In this document: positions 6,469 to 14,444 of the stretch, in pieces | How positions within the stretch are numbered: the first letter of the stretch is position 1 | Layout of the letters: each line of letters starts with the position of its first letter | Source of the DNA: JBHIFE01 sp046760985 | GTDB taxonomy: Bacteria; Chloroflexota; Dehalococcoidia; Dehalococcoidales; RBG-16-60-22 | DNA length: 20,717 nucleotides | Assembly: GCA_046760985.1 (NCBI GenBank) | Contig: JBHIFE010000014.1 | Location: forward strand, 1-20,717 | Direction: 5' to 3' | Position numbers and translations under genes: made by a program | The notes under the pieces: generated by a model | The model's database searches: none | What the model was told of the DNA's origin: nothing | The model's input: only the letters and a program-made list of their open reading frames with translations

Positions 6469-6835
6469 CACGTAGTGCCTTCTGAACTTTCTCCTCAATT
6501 GTCTCCTCTATCGCTTCCTCTACCTTCTTTCCCTTCCTTCCCGATTCTTGCACCAGCCTGGCTAGTTCCTCCTCATAGAAACTCTGGTATAATTGCCTGC
6601 CCCGCCGCCACCCCACATACCAGACCATGACTAAGCCAAAAAGGGCAACTGGTGCCACGATTTCAATTTCAAACCCCTGAAACAGCAAGATGATAACGAT
6701 AGTCAAAACTCCAAAGAGAAATACGGCAATGTCAAGGTCCCACCTGGCATTCCTGGCTCTCTGATTGGCTCTCCGGGCAGCCAGTCTTTCAGTTTCCTCA
6801 TCCACCTGCTCAGCAACTTCAGCTTTATCTTCCAT
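6455..6835 (-). CDS. Small two-TM membrane protein of the pilus operon, unknown function
   Basis: The 126-residue protein has a charged helical N-terminus (1-32, rich in E, A and R), two membrane segments (about 34-53 and 57-76) with a minimal loop, and a long charged helical tail (78-126) rich in E, K and R, probably cytoplasmic. A good ribosome-binding site (AAAGGAGGA) precedes the ATG. It lies in line with the pilus genes, 40 bp after the PilX-like gene and 67 bp before the pilO-like gene. I do not recognise the family. The topology resembles small scaffold proteins, and its place in the operon suggests a membrane accessory of the pilus machine (inference). Confidence 0.75.
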   Translation of the reverse strand: MEDKAEVAEQVDEETERLAARRANQRARNARWDLDIAVFLFGVLTIVIILLFQGFEIEIVAPVALFGLVMVWYVGWRRGRQLYQSFYEEELARLVQESGRKGKKVEEAIEETIEEKVQKALRERWR

Positions 6836-6875
6836 TCGTCCTCCTTTTAATCAGGACAGACATTATGACTGCCGC

Positions 6876-8234
6876 CTAATATATCTGCCATGATGTGATA
6901 GAGATACCTCCTAGTATCAATGCCATATTGGCATCAATAGTTAGCCCATCTGCATCCGCCCGCGAGTCGTATGCCGGCACGATGACCGTGCCCGTGTTCC
7001 AGCTATAGCTAGTATTATAGTTCTCATAGGTAACACCAATGTCTTCAAATATCATTGGAATAGGGGTTTTAGGTACCACGGTAACTTCATTGTAGTAGGT
7101 ACCTGAAACTTCTTTGGTGGTTTGTGCCCAGAAGGTAAGTGTTAGCGTCTCGCCAGAGGCGATGGAGACAGCATTACCACCGGGAAATTCATCTACTGTC
7201 CACAGCAGCACCTGCCGCTCTGCACCGCACATAGTTTCATAGCTTATCTGTGGTTCAAAGGTAGTGAGACCACTGGTAGAGTTGGTGCTATAGTAGAATT
7301 CGGGTGGGAGGTAGTCAGTTATCTCCTGAATCTGGTGGGTTTCATCATCCAGGTTGGTGATACTGATGGTATACTCAATATCCGTCTCCACGCCCGGCTG
7401 GATAACCTCGGGGTAGGAGGTCTTATCCACTTCAAGCAGACCGCCTTCCGGGGTTTTCCCGCTCCCCACGGTAATATTCGCCGTCGGTCCGCTGACAGTG
7501 TTCCACGGCTCCAGCACTACCCAGTTATAGTAGACTCTGTCGTCTAGCAAAGAACCTGCCACCTGAAATTTTATTTCCTTCACCTGCCTGACAGCGAAGT
7601 CACGTATCGGCGAGGTGAAGTTACCCGAAGCCGGCCACCGCAGTCGTTCCTGTCCACCATACCCACTGCTTTCAGCCAAAGGGTCCCCCAGGGGCTCCCA
7701 CGAGCCGCCATCCACTCTGATGTAACTGCTGCCGGGCACGTACGAACCAGTGCCGAACGACTTGGGCAGGATGTCATAAACCGCATCCAGACCCTGGGAG
7801 GTATTGTCACTGAGCTGCTCCAGGCGTATGATATAGGTATAGGTTCGGGAGCTACCATCAGGAACAGTGTCGGGGGAAACTGTCTTCGTCGGTCTGATGA
7901 CGTCATCCGTAGCCAGACAAACCCCCCCTGCCCCCTCCGTTGCCCGCATGACCACGGTAACATCCACCGGCGTACCACACACCTCCACGGTGAAGTTATC
8001 CGATTGTCCGTCATAGGTAAAGGTAGCCCCATAACCATCATAGGCTAGCTTCCACAGCACATACTCCTGCGCCCCATCCGCCGCGTACAGCGCCCTCACC
8101 TGCTCGGTAATAATCTGGCTGCTCTTGAGGGAGGTGCTGGTAAGCCTCAGCGCCGGGACTATCAGTACTGCCCCTATCGCCAGCAGTATCAATACCATAA
8201 TTAAGGCTTGTCCTATTTCTCTTTTCCTCATCAC
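6876..8234 (-). CDS. PilX-like pseudopilin carrying DUF11-like surface domains
   Basis: The 452-residue protein begins with a short basic leader and GQALIMVLILLAIGAVLIVPAL (8-29), followed by EQVRALYAADGAQEYVLWKLA. This matches the PilX_N pattern, where an 'AxxAAxAGxEyAL' helix follows the membrane helix. No Glu is visible at the usual mature position 5. After a short domain with Cys86 and Cys106 come two beta-rich repeats (about 113-257 and 268-402) of the DUF11 / isopeptide-like surface type: VDKTSYPEVIQPGVETDIEYTISITNLDDE, ITDYLPPEF, ASGETLTLTFWAQ and GTYYNEVTV. Typical PilX is under 200 residues, so this is a large version, probably a pilus-tip or cell-surface subunit. The start is GTG 8234, overlapping the upstream TAG, or ATG 8231. 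A GAGGAG ribosome-binding site serves either. Confidence 0.82.
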   Translation of the reverse strand: MMRKREIGQALIMVLILLAIGAVLIVPALRLTSTSLKSSQIITEQVRALYAADGAQEYVLWKLAYDGYGATFTYDGQSDNFTVEVCGTPVDVTVVMRATEGAGGVCLATDDVIRPTKTVSPDTVPDGSSRTYTYIIRLEQLSDNTSQGLDAVYDILPKSFGTGSYVPGSSYIRVDGGSWEPLGDPLAESSGYGGQERLRWPASGNFTSPIRDFAVRQVKEIKFQVAGSLLDDRVYYNWVVLEPWNTVSGPTANITVGSGKTPEGGLLEVDKTSYPEVIQPGVETDIEYTISITNLDDETHQIQEITDYLPPEFYYSTNSTSGLTTFEPQISYETMCGAERQVLLWTVDEFPGGNAVSIASGETLTLTFWAQTTKEVSGTYYNEVTVVPKTPIPMIFEDIGVTYENYNTSYSWNTGTVIVPAYDSRADADGLTIDANMALILGGISITSWQIY

Positions 8235-8734
8235 TAGAGCTCCTCAGGTCGCAGATGGGTAACAACGCTGAATGTGAACGGCTCAGTCCGTTGGGTAATC
8301 CCCGGACCAGCCGCGGTAATGTTGCAAGTGACTGCCTTGCCGCTCTGGGTAAACCCGATAGAAGTAATGTGCCTGCCGACGATGCTCTCCGTGCCATCGT
8401 AATTGCGCAGCAGCTCGGTACCTGACAGGGTGTAGTTAGCAGAGTGATTTCGCTCTTCTTCCTCCGCCCAGCCAGTATTATCAACCCAGCGCAATGATAG
8501 TGAGCCCTGGGGGATGGGGTCTCCATCAATCAGGTTAGTTTCCTGAGCCATTTGAAGGTCGTACTTGATCCACAGAGTCGCGTGATTTACGTCGGTCAAG
8601 GCAATAACCTGGTCATTAGTCCGGGCGCTGCCCCAGACAACCTGATAGATGGCAGCTAGTATGCCTGCCAGCAACATGGCACCTACTGCCATAGCCACCG
8701 TGATTTCAATCAGAGTAAATCCCTTCTGGTTCAT
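8234..8734 (-). CDS. Type IV pseudopilin, PilW/GspJ-like
   Basis: The 166-residue protein has a five-residue leader cut after Gly5 (MNQKG, then FTLIEITVAMAVGAMLLAGIL), with Glu at mature position 5 and a single hydrophobic helix. The rest is a mixed alpha/beta domain containing DVNHATLWIKYDLQMAQETNLIDG and later ITSIGFTQSGKAVTCNITAAGP, the organisation of minor pilins of the PilW or GspJ type that prime pilus assembly. It has one cysteine. Its ATG lies in an ATGA overlap with the stop of the PilV-like gene, and its TAG shares one base with the next gene's start, so the three minor pilin-like genes are tightly coupled. Assignment to PilW rather than another minor pilin class rests on gene order and size. 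Confidence 0.83.
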   Translation of the reverse strand: MNQKGFTLIEITVAMAVGAMLLAGILAAIYQVVWGSARTNDQVIALTDVNHATLWIKYDLQMAQETNLIDGDPIPQGSLSLRWVDNTGWAEEEERNHSANYTLSGTELLRNYDGTESIVGRHITSIGFTQSGKAVTCNITAAGPGITQRTEPFTFSVVTHLRPEEL

Positions 8735-9180
8735 CTCTTAGTCCGGTAAGTACACAGTGAGAAAACCGGTCTCCCCTCCCGTGATACGTTTACCGTAATC
8801 TTCTGCAAGGTTTCATTATCGCTGCCAGTGCAAGGACCAAAATTGGTGCCATCACTGGAGCATTCGGTTTCAACGACCACCTCATACTGAAAGGGAACAG
8901 TGACATAATCTCCGACGCTGGGGTAGGTAGCAGCATAGGGCAGCTCTTTGATGGTCTCCATGTAGGCGGTAGCCAGGTTTGCCGCCTCCACACGCTCATC
9001 AAGGTTACGGGTAGATTTAGCATTCGTCTGGAGGGCTGACAGTAAGCCCACGGCAATAGCACTCAGAATGCCTATAGCAACCAAGACTTCCACCAGAGTG
9101 AAGCCTGTTTGCTGCCGGAATATCTTAAATCTCTCTTTTAATAGCCACCTCATAACATTGAGACCCGTTAAAGCTGACAC
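8731..9180 (-). CDS. Type IV pseudopilin, PilV/GspI-like
   Basis: The frame encodes a class-III signal QQTG, then FTLVEVLVAIGILSAIAVGLLSAL, with Glu at mature position 5, then LDERVEAANLATAYMETIKELPYA, a helix pattern typical of PilV/GspI (AxxLAxxxxE). Two cysteines (CSSDGTNFGPC) may form a disulfide loop. The start is open to question. I prefer GTG at 9180 because AAGGTGG lies five bases before it. Alternatives are TTG at 9222, directly after the pilC stop, and ATG at 9153, which gives a 17-residue leader but has no ribosome-binding site. It ends in an ATGA overlap with the PilW-like gene. Confidence 0.82.
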   Translation of the reverse strand: MSALTGLNVMRWLLKERFKIFRQQTGFTLVEVLVAIGILSAIAVGLLSALQTNAKSTRNLDERVEAANLATAYMETIKELPYAATYPSVGDYVTVPFQYEVVVETECSSDGTNFGPCTGSDNETLQKITVNVSREGRPVFSLCTYRTKR

Positions 9181-9222
9181 TGCCCCCACCTTCAGTACGA
9201 CTGGTGAACTATCCCTTGTCAA

Positions 9223-10473
9223 TTAGCCAAAGACCCCGGTAAGGGTATACATTGGCATAATTACCGATATGGCGATGAAGCCGACCAGCAGAGCGACACC
9301 AATGGTACTGAGAGGACCTAACATCCCCACCATGGCAGTAGTTTTTTCTTCAGCACTAGTTTCGTAGAAATCGGCGACAACACCCATAGTGTAGTCAAGG
9401 GTATTGCTTTCCTCACCCACAGCTACCATCTGGACCAGGAGAGGCGGAAATATATTTATTTGGGACATTGGTTCGGATAGTCCCTCCCCCATAACCAGCC
9501 TCTCATGGACCTGATTTAGAGCGTCACGAAACACCCTGTTACTGGTGGATTGTGGCAGTATTTCCATTATCTCCTGCAATTTTATCCCAGCACTAACCAG
9601 CACTGACAAAGTTCGGGCGAATCGACCTAACTCCCCCAGAAGAGTGGGAGGACCAATAATAGGGATACTTATCCGCAGACGGTCTAATAGCCGCCTTCCC
9701 ATGGGCTGCTTCACCATCCACAGTATCACGGCAACCAGTAACGCTCCAGCTATTAGAAGATAAAGCGTGTTGGTATTGACGAAGCCGGTTAAAGCAATGA
9801 GCATCCTAGTGGGTAAAGGCAGTTCTACATTCATAGCCGTAAACATATCCATCAACTGGGGCATGACTACAGTTATCAGCAGAGCAACTACCATCACCCC
9901 AACCCCAATAATCATTGTTGGATAGGTCAAAGCCTTGCGCACCTTTTGCGCTGTTTCTGACCCCCTCTCAATATAGTCAGCCATCCGGTTCAAAACGGTT
10001 TCCAGATTCCCGGTCTCTTCTCCGACAGCAATCGTCCTGCAGTAGATATCGTTAAAAGCTCTGGGATGTTTGGAAATGGATTGAGAAAATGAGCCCCCGG
10101 AGCGAAGGTCATGGGTGATACTTCCCAGAATCTTATTAAAGGCTCGGCTACCGCCTACCTGCTCCTGAATAATCTCCAGGGCGGGCAGTAGTGGAATGCC
10201 TGAGCGGAGAAGTGTAGCCAACTGCCGGGAGAAGACGATTATATCTCGGGGTTTGACTTTGAAGAAAGTGGGAAAAGCTTCTTCCAGGCTGAACATAGAA
10301 GGGGCAACTCCAACTTCTACCGGGTTGAGCCCCTTTCCGACAATAAGACGCTCCGCCATAATCTCGGTGGCAGCTTTAACTGTACCTCGCACCAGTCTTC
10401 CCTGAGCAGTGGAGGCTACGTAGCGATAAGTTATTTCTTTCTGCCGTCTGGGAACTTCAAGGGTTCTTGCCAT
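9223..10473 (-). CDS. pilC: PilC/GspF-type inner-membrane platform protein
   Basis: The 416-residue protein has the two-fold GspF repeat: FSRQLATLLRSGIPLLPALEII (81-102) with GSFSQSISKHPRAFNDIYCRTIAVGEETGNLETVL, and FARTLSVLVSAGIKLQEIMEIL (285-306) with GEGLSEPMSQINIFPPLLVQMVAVGEESNTLD. Three membrane segments lie at about 187-206, 236-254 and 386-409. The N-terminal extension (15-55) contains the usual YRYVASTAQGRLVRGTV and MAERLIVGKGLNPVEV elements. Length and layout are standard. The ribosome-binding site AAGGAGGA overlaps the pilB stop region, so the two are translated together. It anchors the PilB motor to the growing pilus. Confidence 0.95.
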   Translation of the reverse strand: MARTLEVPRRQKEITYRYVASTAQGRLVRGTVKAATEIMAERLIVGKGLNPVEVGVAPSMFSLEEAFPTFFKVKPRDIIVFSRQLATLLRSGIPLLPALEIIQEQVGGSRAFNKILGSITHDLRSGGSFSQSISKHPRAFNDIYCRTIAVGEETGNLETVLNRMADYIERGSETAQKVRKALTYPTMIIGVGVMVVALLITVVMPQLMDMFTAMNVELPLPTRMLIALTGFVNTNTLYLLIAGALLVAVILWMVKQPMGRRLLDRLRISIPIIGPPTLLGELGRFARTLSVLVSAGIKLQEIMEILPQSTSNRVFRDALNQVHERLVMGEGLSEPMSQINIFPPLLVQMVAVGEESNTLDYTMGVVADFYETSAEEKTTAMVGMLGPLSTIGVALLVGFIAISVIMPMYTLTGVFG

Positions 10474-10481
10474 TTTCCTCC

Positions 10482-12182
10482 TTATTTGATAGAGAAGACG
10501 TTACGTAAGACTTCATAGGGAGTAGTAATACCCATTTTTACCTTCAACATCCCATCGTGCCATAGTGAGACCATGCCCTCTTCAGTGGCTTGGTTACGAA
10601 TTTCATCAGAACTGGCACCTCTCACAATCAACCTCCTTATCGCCTCGTTCACCACCATAACCTCAAAGATACCAGTCCGTCCCAGGTAGCCGGTGCCAGC
10701 ACAAAAATTACAACCAGCGCCAATAATGAATTCCGACCGCTCTTCCTTTAATTCTTTTTCGTAAGCTTCACGCTCATCAGGATGGACCTCAGCCGGTCCG
10801 GAACAATAAGGACAAACACGACGTACCATTCTCTGGGCAACAACACCGATCAATGCCGAGGCGATAAGGAAAGGTTCCACTCCCAGGTCTATCATTCGGA
10901 TGATGGTACTCGCCGTATCATTGGCATGAACCGATGAAAGTACCAGATGACCGGTTATGGAGGCTTGGGTGCCTATCTGAGCCGTCTCAGCATCACGTAT
11001 CTCCCCTACCAGAATGACATCAGGGTCAAGCCTGATAGCGGCTCTAAGTCCGGTAGCAAAAGTTACGCCAGCCGCCGGGTTGACCTGCATCTGATTAATA
11101 TTGCCAAAGTGATACTCCACCGGGTCTTCAATGGTTAGGATATTACGCCCAACAGCATCAAGCTGGTTAACCGTGGCATACTGAGTAGTGGTCTTGCCCG
11201 AACCAGTAGGACCACTGATTAATATCATGCCGAAGGGAGTCCGTATCATTTGCATGTATTTTGCTAAAATATCAGGTAGAAAGCCTATCTCTTGTAAAGG
11301 CATAAAGGCAAAGGCTTTATCTAGAATACGCAGCACTGACATCTCCCCGTATATAGTATTTGAGGTAGCCACCCGGATATCTACCTCCCTATCTCCCATG
11401 TCAAAAGTGATTTGCCCGTCCTGAGGGCGGCGGCGCTCAGCAATATTTAATCCAGCCATTATTTTCACTCGGGAAAGCAACGGGGCATGCACACTCAAGG
11501 GTAATGTCATCACCTCGCTCAAAATACCATCAATACGATAGCGAACGCGTAGTTTGTCCTCCTGAGGCTCAATATGTATATCGGAAGCTCGGTCTCTCAC
11601 CGCCTGCTTGATGAGAAGGTCAATAGCCCGAACAACCGGGGCTTGAGCAATTGCCTCAGCCGAGACTCTTGCCTCCCTTACCCCTGTGCTCCGGTAACGA
11701 GAAGGAATTTGACTTAGCTGCTCTTCAATCTCTCCGCCAACTCTGTAGTTGAGGTCAATCATCTCCTGGATATCCTGAGAAGTACTAATCACCGGTTCGA
11801 CCCTTCTCATTGTTACCGCTGCCAAATCCTCAATAGCCTCAATGTCCCTTGGGTCTTCCATGGCTATCACTATGGTATTATTGGTCGTATCTACCGGGAT
11901 GACGCCATATTTTCTAGCTATTGACTCCGGGATTAGTTTTAATGCGTGGGGGCGAACCCCCTCTTTCTTCAGATTGACAAAGGAAATCCCCAGTTGCAGG
12001 CTGGTGAAGAAAGCGAGTTGTTGAGGTGTGATCAAGCGCTGCTGTAACAGAACCTGCTCCAACTTCTCGCCACTCTGGCGCTGCAACTCAATGGCACGGT
12101 TTAGCTGTTCCTCGGAAATAAGCTCCGCCTCAACCAGCATCCGGCTTAAGTCTTTCCGCACTTCTCCTTGCACTGACTTCAT
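10482..12182 (-). CDS. pilB: PilB/GspE-type pilus extension ATPase
   Basis: From ATG 12182 the protein has 566 residues. The N-terminal GspE_N/MshEN domain (LVEAELISEEQLNRAIELQ, ITPQQLAFFTSLQLG) is followed by the N2 domain (ASDIHIEPQEDKLRVRYRIDG), Walker A GPTGSGKTTT (324-333), the Asp box IEDPVEY, Walker B DPDVILVGEIRD (386-397) and the His box TGHLVLSSVHANDT. A tetracysteine zinc site (CPYC...CNFC; Cys457, Cys460, Cys491, Cys494) marks PilB/GspE rather than PilT. I chose 12182 because GGGAGGAGAAAA precedes it; an in-frame upstream ATG at 12227 lacks such a site. It powers pilus extension. No PilT retraction ATPase is in the window. Confidence 0.96.
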   Translation of the reverse strand: MKSVQGEVRKDLSRMLVEAELISEEQLNRAIELQRQSGEKLEQVLLQQRLITPQQLAFFTSLQLGISFVNLKKEGVRPHALKLIPESIARKYGVIPVDTTNNTIVIAMEDPRDIEAIEDLAAVTMRRVEPVISTSQDIQEMIDLNYRVGGEIEEQLSQIPSRYRSTGVREARVSAEAIAQAPVVRAIDLLIKQAVRDRASDIHIEPQEDKLRVRYRIDGILSEVMTLPLSVHAPLLSRVKIMAGLNIAERRRPQDGQITFDMGDREVDIRVATSNTIYGEMSVLRILDKAFAFMPLQEIGFLPDILAKYMQMIRTPFGMILISGPTGSGKTTTQYATVNQLDAVGRNILTIEDPVEYHFGNINQMQVNPAAGVTFATGLRAAIRLDPDVILVGEIRDAETAQIGTQASITGHLVLSSVHANDTASTIIRMIDLGVEPFLIASALIGVVAQRMVRRVCPYCSGPAEVHPDEREAYEKELKEERSEFIIGAGCNFCAGTGYLGRTGIFEVMVVNEAIRRLIVRGASSDEIRNQATEEGMVSLWHDGMLKVKMGITTPYEVLRNVFSIK

Positions 12183-12259
12183 TTTTCTCCTCCCAAGGTA
12201 ATCTAATAAGTAAAGCCCTATTCCCACAACCTCTCAGCGATTACCCATGACTAGAAGGG

Positions 12260-13066
12260 CTACACTTCTTTTAAGGACAGTTTGATTCTTCTTACCCCTT
12301 TCTTTCCCTTGACAAAGCCATCCATTTCCGGTCGCTCTGGTGCTACTTCTGCCTCAGGTATCTTTGACGATAACACACTAATTAAGGGAATCGGCTTATC
12401 TAGGGTGATTGTTATAGTAGTGCCTCGATCCCAAGAGCCATCGGTATGAACAAGCTTTATTTCAGGCGTCACTTGCAAGTAGTTATACAATTTAGCCACC
12501 ATCTTCAGGTCTACCGGCTTGGCTACAGCTAGCTCCACCTCGCCAGTATAGAGGGAGTGGGTATCCTGTTTTGGCAAACTAGGTTCGGGCTCTTCCTGGC
12601 TAGGTTTTTCCTCCGGGGGATGCTGTTCCAAAGGTTCTTCCACTTTGGCTGCTACCGGCTCAGGAACAGTAACCTCTTCTCCAGGCTCAGCCGGCTTCTC
12701 CTCCCCCCCGGCAACCCGATATTGAGGTTGGGTAGCCTCCTCCGCCTTCCCTTCAGTAACTGGAGCCTCCTTCTTTACCTCTACCTCAGCGCTTTTGGCT
12801 TTTCCACCTCCCACCGAGAGAATATCCTCTACTCTCTCTCCGATGGTTACCTCAGCACCCTTTTTTATTTCCTCAGCCTCTTTATTAGCTTGAGCAATAA
12901 TTCGGGCAGCTTCTTCCTCTGCTTCCACTTGTGCCCTCACTTTGATACTAGCAACTACCTCTTCTGCATCAGCTACTGCCGCCTTAAGAATTGAACGAAC
13001 TGAAGCCGAAGGTGAAGCTTTACGCTGTTTCCTCGCTTCGCGCCACTGACCAAGCCATTTGAACAT
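12260..13066 (-). CDS. Acidic coiled-coil protein heading the pilus operon, unknown function
   Basis: The 268-residue protein has three parts. A basic amphipathic start (MFKWLGQWREARKQRK) could bind membrane or nucleic acid. A coiled coil (about 26-90) is rich in A, E, V and K with AEEEAARIIAQANKEAEEIKKGAE, similar in style to AtpF-like or DivIVA-like helices. A low-complexity Glu/Pro/Lys/Val linker (95-165) follows. The C-terminal part (about 172-265) looks like a small beta-alpha-beta domain: YTGEVELAVAKPVDLKMVAKLYNYLQVTPEIKLV, then TTITITLDKPIPLISVLSSKIPEAEV, then a basic end. A GGGAGG ribosome-binding site precedes the ATG. It is the first gene after the repeated promoters. I do not recognise it; a scaffold coupling to PilB is a guess from position. 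Confidence 0.75.
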   Translation of the reverse strand: MFKWLGQWREARKQRKASPSASVRSILKAAVADAEEVVASIKVRAQVEAEEEAARIIAQANKEAEEIKKGAEVTIGERVEDILSVGGGKAKSAEVEVKKEAPVTEGKAEEATQPQYRVAGGEEKPAEPGEEVTVPEPVAAKVEEPLEQHPPEEKPSQEEPEPSLPKQDTHSLYTGEVELAVAKPVDLKMVAKLYNYLQVTPEIKLVHTDGSWDRGTTITITLDKPIPLISVLSSKIPEAEVAPERPEMDGFVKGKKGVRRIKLSLKEV

Positions 13067-13118
13067 ACCAACTAACCTCCCACTCCAACTGTGTCATTTT
13101 CAGTTACAATTTACATAA

Positions 13119-13147
13119 ATGATAGTTTGCCAAATGGCAGATGTCAA
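13119..13147 (-). promoter_or_regulatory. Pilus operon promoter P1 with palindromic spacer
   Basis: On the minus strand TTGACA (13147-13142) is followed by exactly 17 nt and TATCAT (13124-13119), predicting a start near 13112, about 46 nt before the first ATG. The spacer contains the palindrome TGCCATTTGGCA (5-bp arms, 2-nt centre). Its position between the boxes would suit a repressor that blocks polymerase. Confidence 0.7.
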
Positions 13148-13287
13148 GTCTACCCCCAGTGTAGTTCGCCAAATGGCGAATGTCAATCCTACTTTAGGAT
13201 GACTTACTTTACCCAATGTCAATCCTACTTTAGGATAACTTACTCTACCCAATGTCAGCCCCACTATAGGATGACTTACTTTGCCAG
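13141..13287 (-). repeat. Tandem promoter-like repeats upstream of the pilus operon
   Basis: Four adjacent units begin at 13141, 13180, 13216 and 13252, with lengths 39, 36, 36 and 36 bp. Units 2 and 3 are nearly identical (ATGTCAATCCTACTTTAGGATNACTTACT). On the minus strand every unit carries TTGACA or CTGACA. Units 2 and 3 contain a second palindrome, ATCCTAAAGTAGGAT. Together with the two promoters, this accounts for most of the gene-free stretch 13067-13482; the remainder holds only the plus-strand promoter at 13422-13449. Confidence 0.8.
13158..13186 (-). promoter_or_regulatory. Second pilus operon promoter P2 with the same palindrome
   Basis: On the minus strand TTGACA (13186-13181), a 17-nt spacer and TACACT (13163-13158) repeat the layout of P1, 39 bp upstream. 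The spacer holds a longer perfect palindrome, TTCGCCATTTGGCGAA. Compared with P1 the flanking T/A pair is changed to C/G on both arms, so pairing is kept. Confidence 0.6.
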
Positions 13288-13421
13288 GAGTCCACATTTA
13301 TACTTTCATTCTAGCTCACCAAACCTAAATACCCATTAAAGTGGTATTAAAATTTCACTAAAATCTGAGGGTGTGGAGTAGCCCACAAAATATTGCTGAA
13401 ACTTCTTCTGCTTAAAGCGAC

Positions 13422-13449
13422 TTGAAAGAAGGGATAACGGCAATATAGA
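13422..13449 (+). promoter_or_regulatory. Promoter for the hydrolase-LOG-Crp operon
   Basis: TTGAAA (13422-13427), a 16-nt spacer and TATAGA (13444-13449) give a reasonable sigma-70-type promoter with a predicted start near 13456, 27 nt before the ATG at 13483. The leader has only a weak ribosome-binding site (TTGAGAG). Confidence 0.5.
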
Positions 13450-13482
13450 ATGAATAGCAGTAGAGATTTCTAAACTTGAGAG

Positions 13483-14424
13483 ATGAATCCATATAGTTAT
13501 CCGAGTGGTGAGCTCCAGTTCAACTGCAAGCTAAAGCAAACGACCCCGAAGTGGTTACGCTACACAGTTGAGTTCCCCAGTGCTCACCCGACTCGTTATG
13601 AAGAAAACAATACTGTCCGTGGTGACTATTTTCAACCGCGGCAGGCAAGTAATGCCCCGCTGGTTGTTTTGCTCCACGGTATGGGAGACCACAGCCTAAT
13701 TCCCTGTAAACTCCTAGCCCAATCTCTAGTTAAGAGAGGAATGGCTTGCTTTGTTCTATATTTTGTGTTTCACTCCAGTCGCATGCCAGAAGTCATTAAA
13801 AGTCGGTTTCCCGTCCTCACCCCCGAAGAATGGTTTGAAGGATACCGGATTTCAGTAATTGATGTGCGGCAGGTAGCCGATTGGGCAAGTAGCCGAACCG
13901 AGATAAACGAAGACCAGATAGCAGTTATTGGAATAAGCTTTGGTGGATTCGTCTCGGCTATCACTATGGGGATAGACGAACGTATTGGGTCGGGCGTTTT
14001 TGTTATCACCGCCGGAAATTCGGAAAAGATTAGCTGGAAGAGCCGGAAAAGTACCATGAGAAAAGGATTTGAGCGCACCATTACTGAATATAATCACCAT
14101 CAGACCCTTTATGCCCAATATCTTACCGAGGTAGCTGAGAAGGGATTTGAGAATGTTACTCCGCCCAGGAAAAGTTTTCTCACTGACCCAATGACCTTTA
14201 CCCCCTATCTTCGGCAACGCCCAATATTGATGATAAATGCACTTTGGGATGAGTATATCCCCAGAGAGGCAACGCTGGATTTTTGGGAGGCATGTGGCAA
14301 ACCAGCCATTACCTGGTTTCCAGCTACTCATGCCACCATCTGGCTCTGGTATCCCTTTATTAGTCAGAAAATCGCCCATTTTCTCAAGTCAACCTTTAAC
14401 CGGCAGGATTATCACTCTAAATAA
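13483..14424 (+). CDS. Alpha/beta-hydrolase, dienelactone-hydrolase/esterase-like
   Basis: The 313-residue protein has the alpha/beta-hydrolase order: strand and oxyanion-hole HGMGDH (65-70), nucleophile elbow GISFGG with Ser152, acid in NALWDEYIP (Asp256) and His283 in ATHATIW. The segment VIDVRQVADWASSRTEINEDQIAVIG is the usual helix before the nucleophile, as in dienelactone hydrolases and peptidase S9-like proteins. There is no signal peptide, so it is cytoplasmic. The substrate cannot be read from the sequence. It begins a co-directional set with the LOG-family gene (20-bp gap) and the Crp/Fnr-type gene. The ribosome-binding site is weak, which may keep expression low. Confidence 0.85.
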   Translation: MNPYSYPSGELQFNCKLKQTTPKWLRYTVEFPSAHPTRYEENNTVRGDYFQPRQASNAPLVVLLHGMGDHSLIPCKLLAQSLVKRGMACFVLYFVFHSSRMPEVIKSRFPVLTPEEWFEGYRISVIDVRQVADWASSRTEINEDQIAVIGISFGGFVSAITMGIDERIGSGVFVITAGNSEKISWKSRKSTMRKGFERTITEYNHHQTLYAQYLTEVAEKGFENVTPPRKSFLTDPMTFTPYLRQRPILMINALWDEYIPREATLDFWEACGKPAITWFPATHATIWLWYPFISQKIAHFLKSTFNRQDYHSK

Positions 14425-14444
14425 GAGAGGCTACGGAGGTAAAT

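Noticed and set aside
12183..12227. Longer pilB start at 12227
   Set aside because: The extra 15 residues have no ribosome-binding site, while ATG 12182 follows GGGAGGAG and matches the usual N-terminus of the family.
13141..13287. Possible CRISPR array
   Set aside because: The units are directly adjacent with no unique spacers, there are only four, and each carries promoter-like boxes; no cas genes are present.
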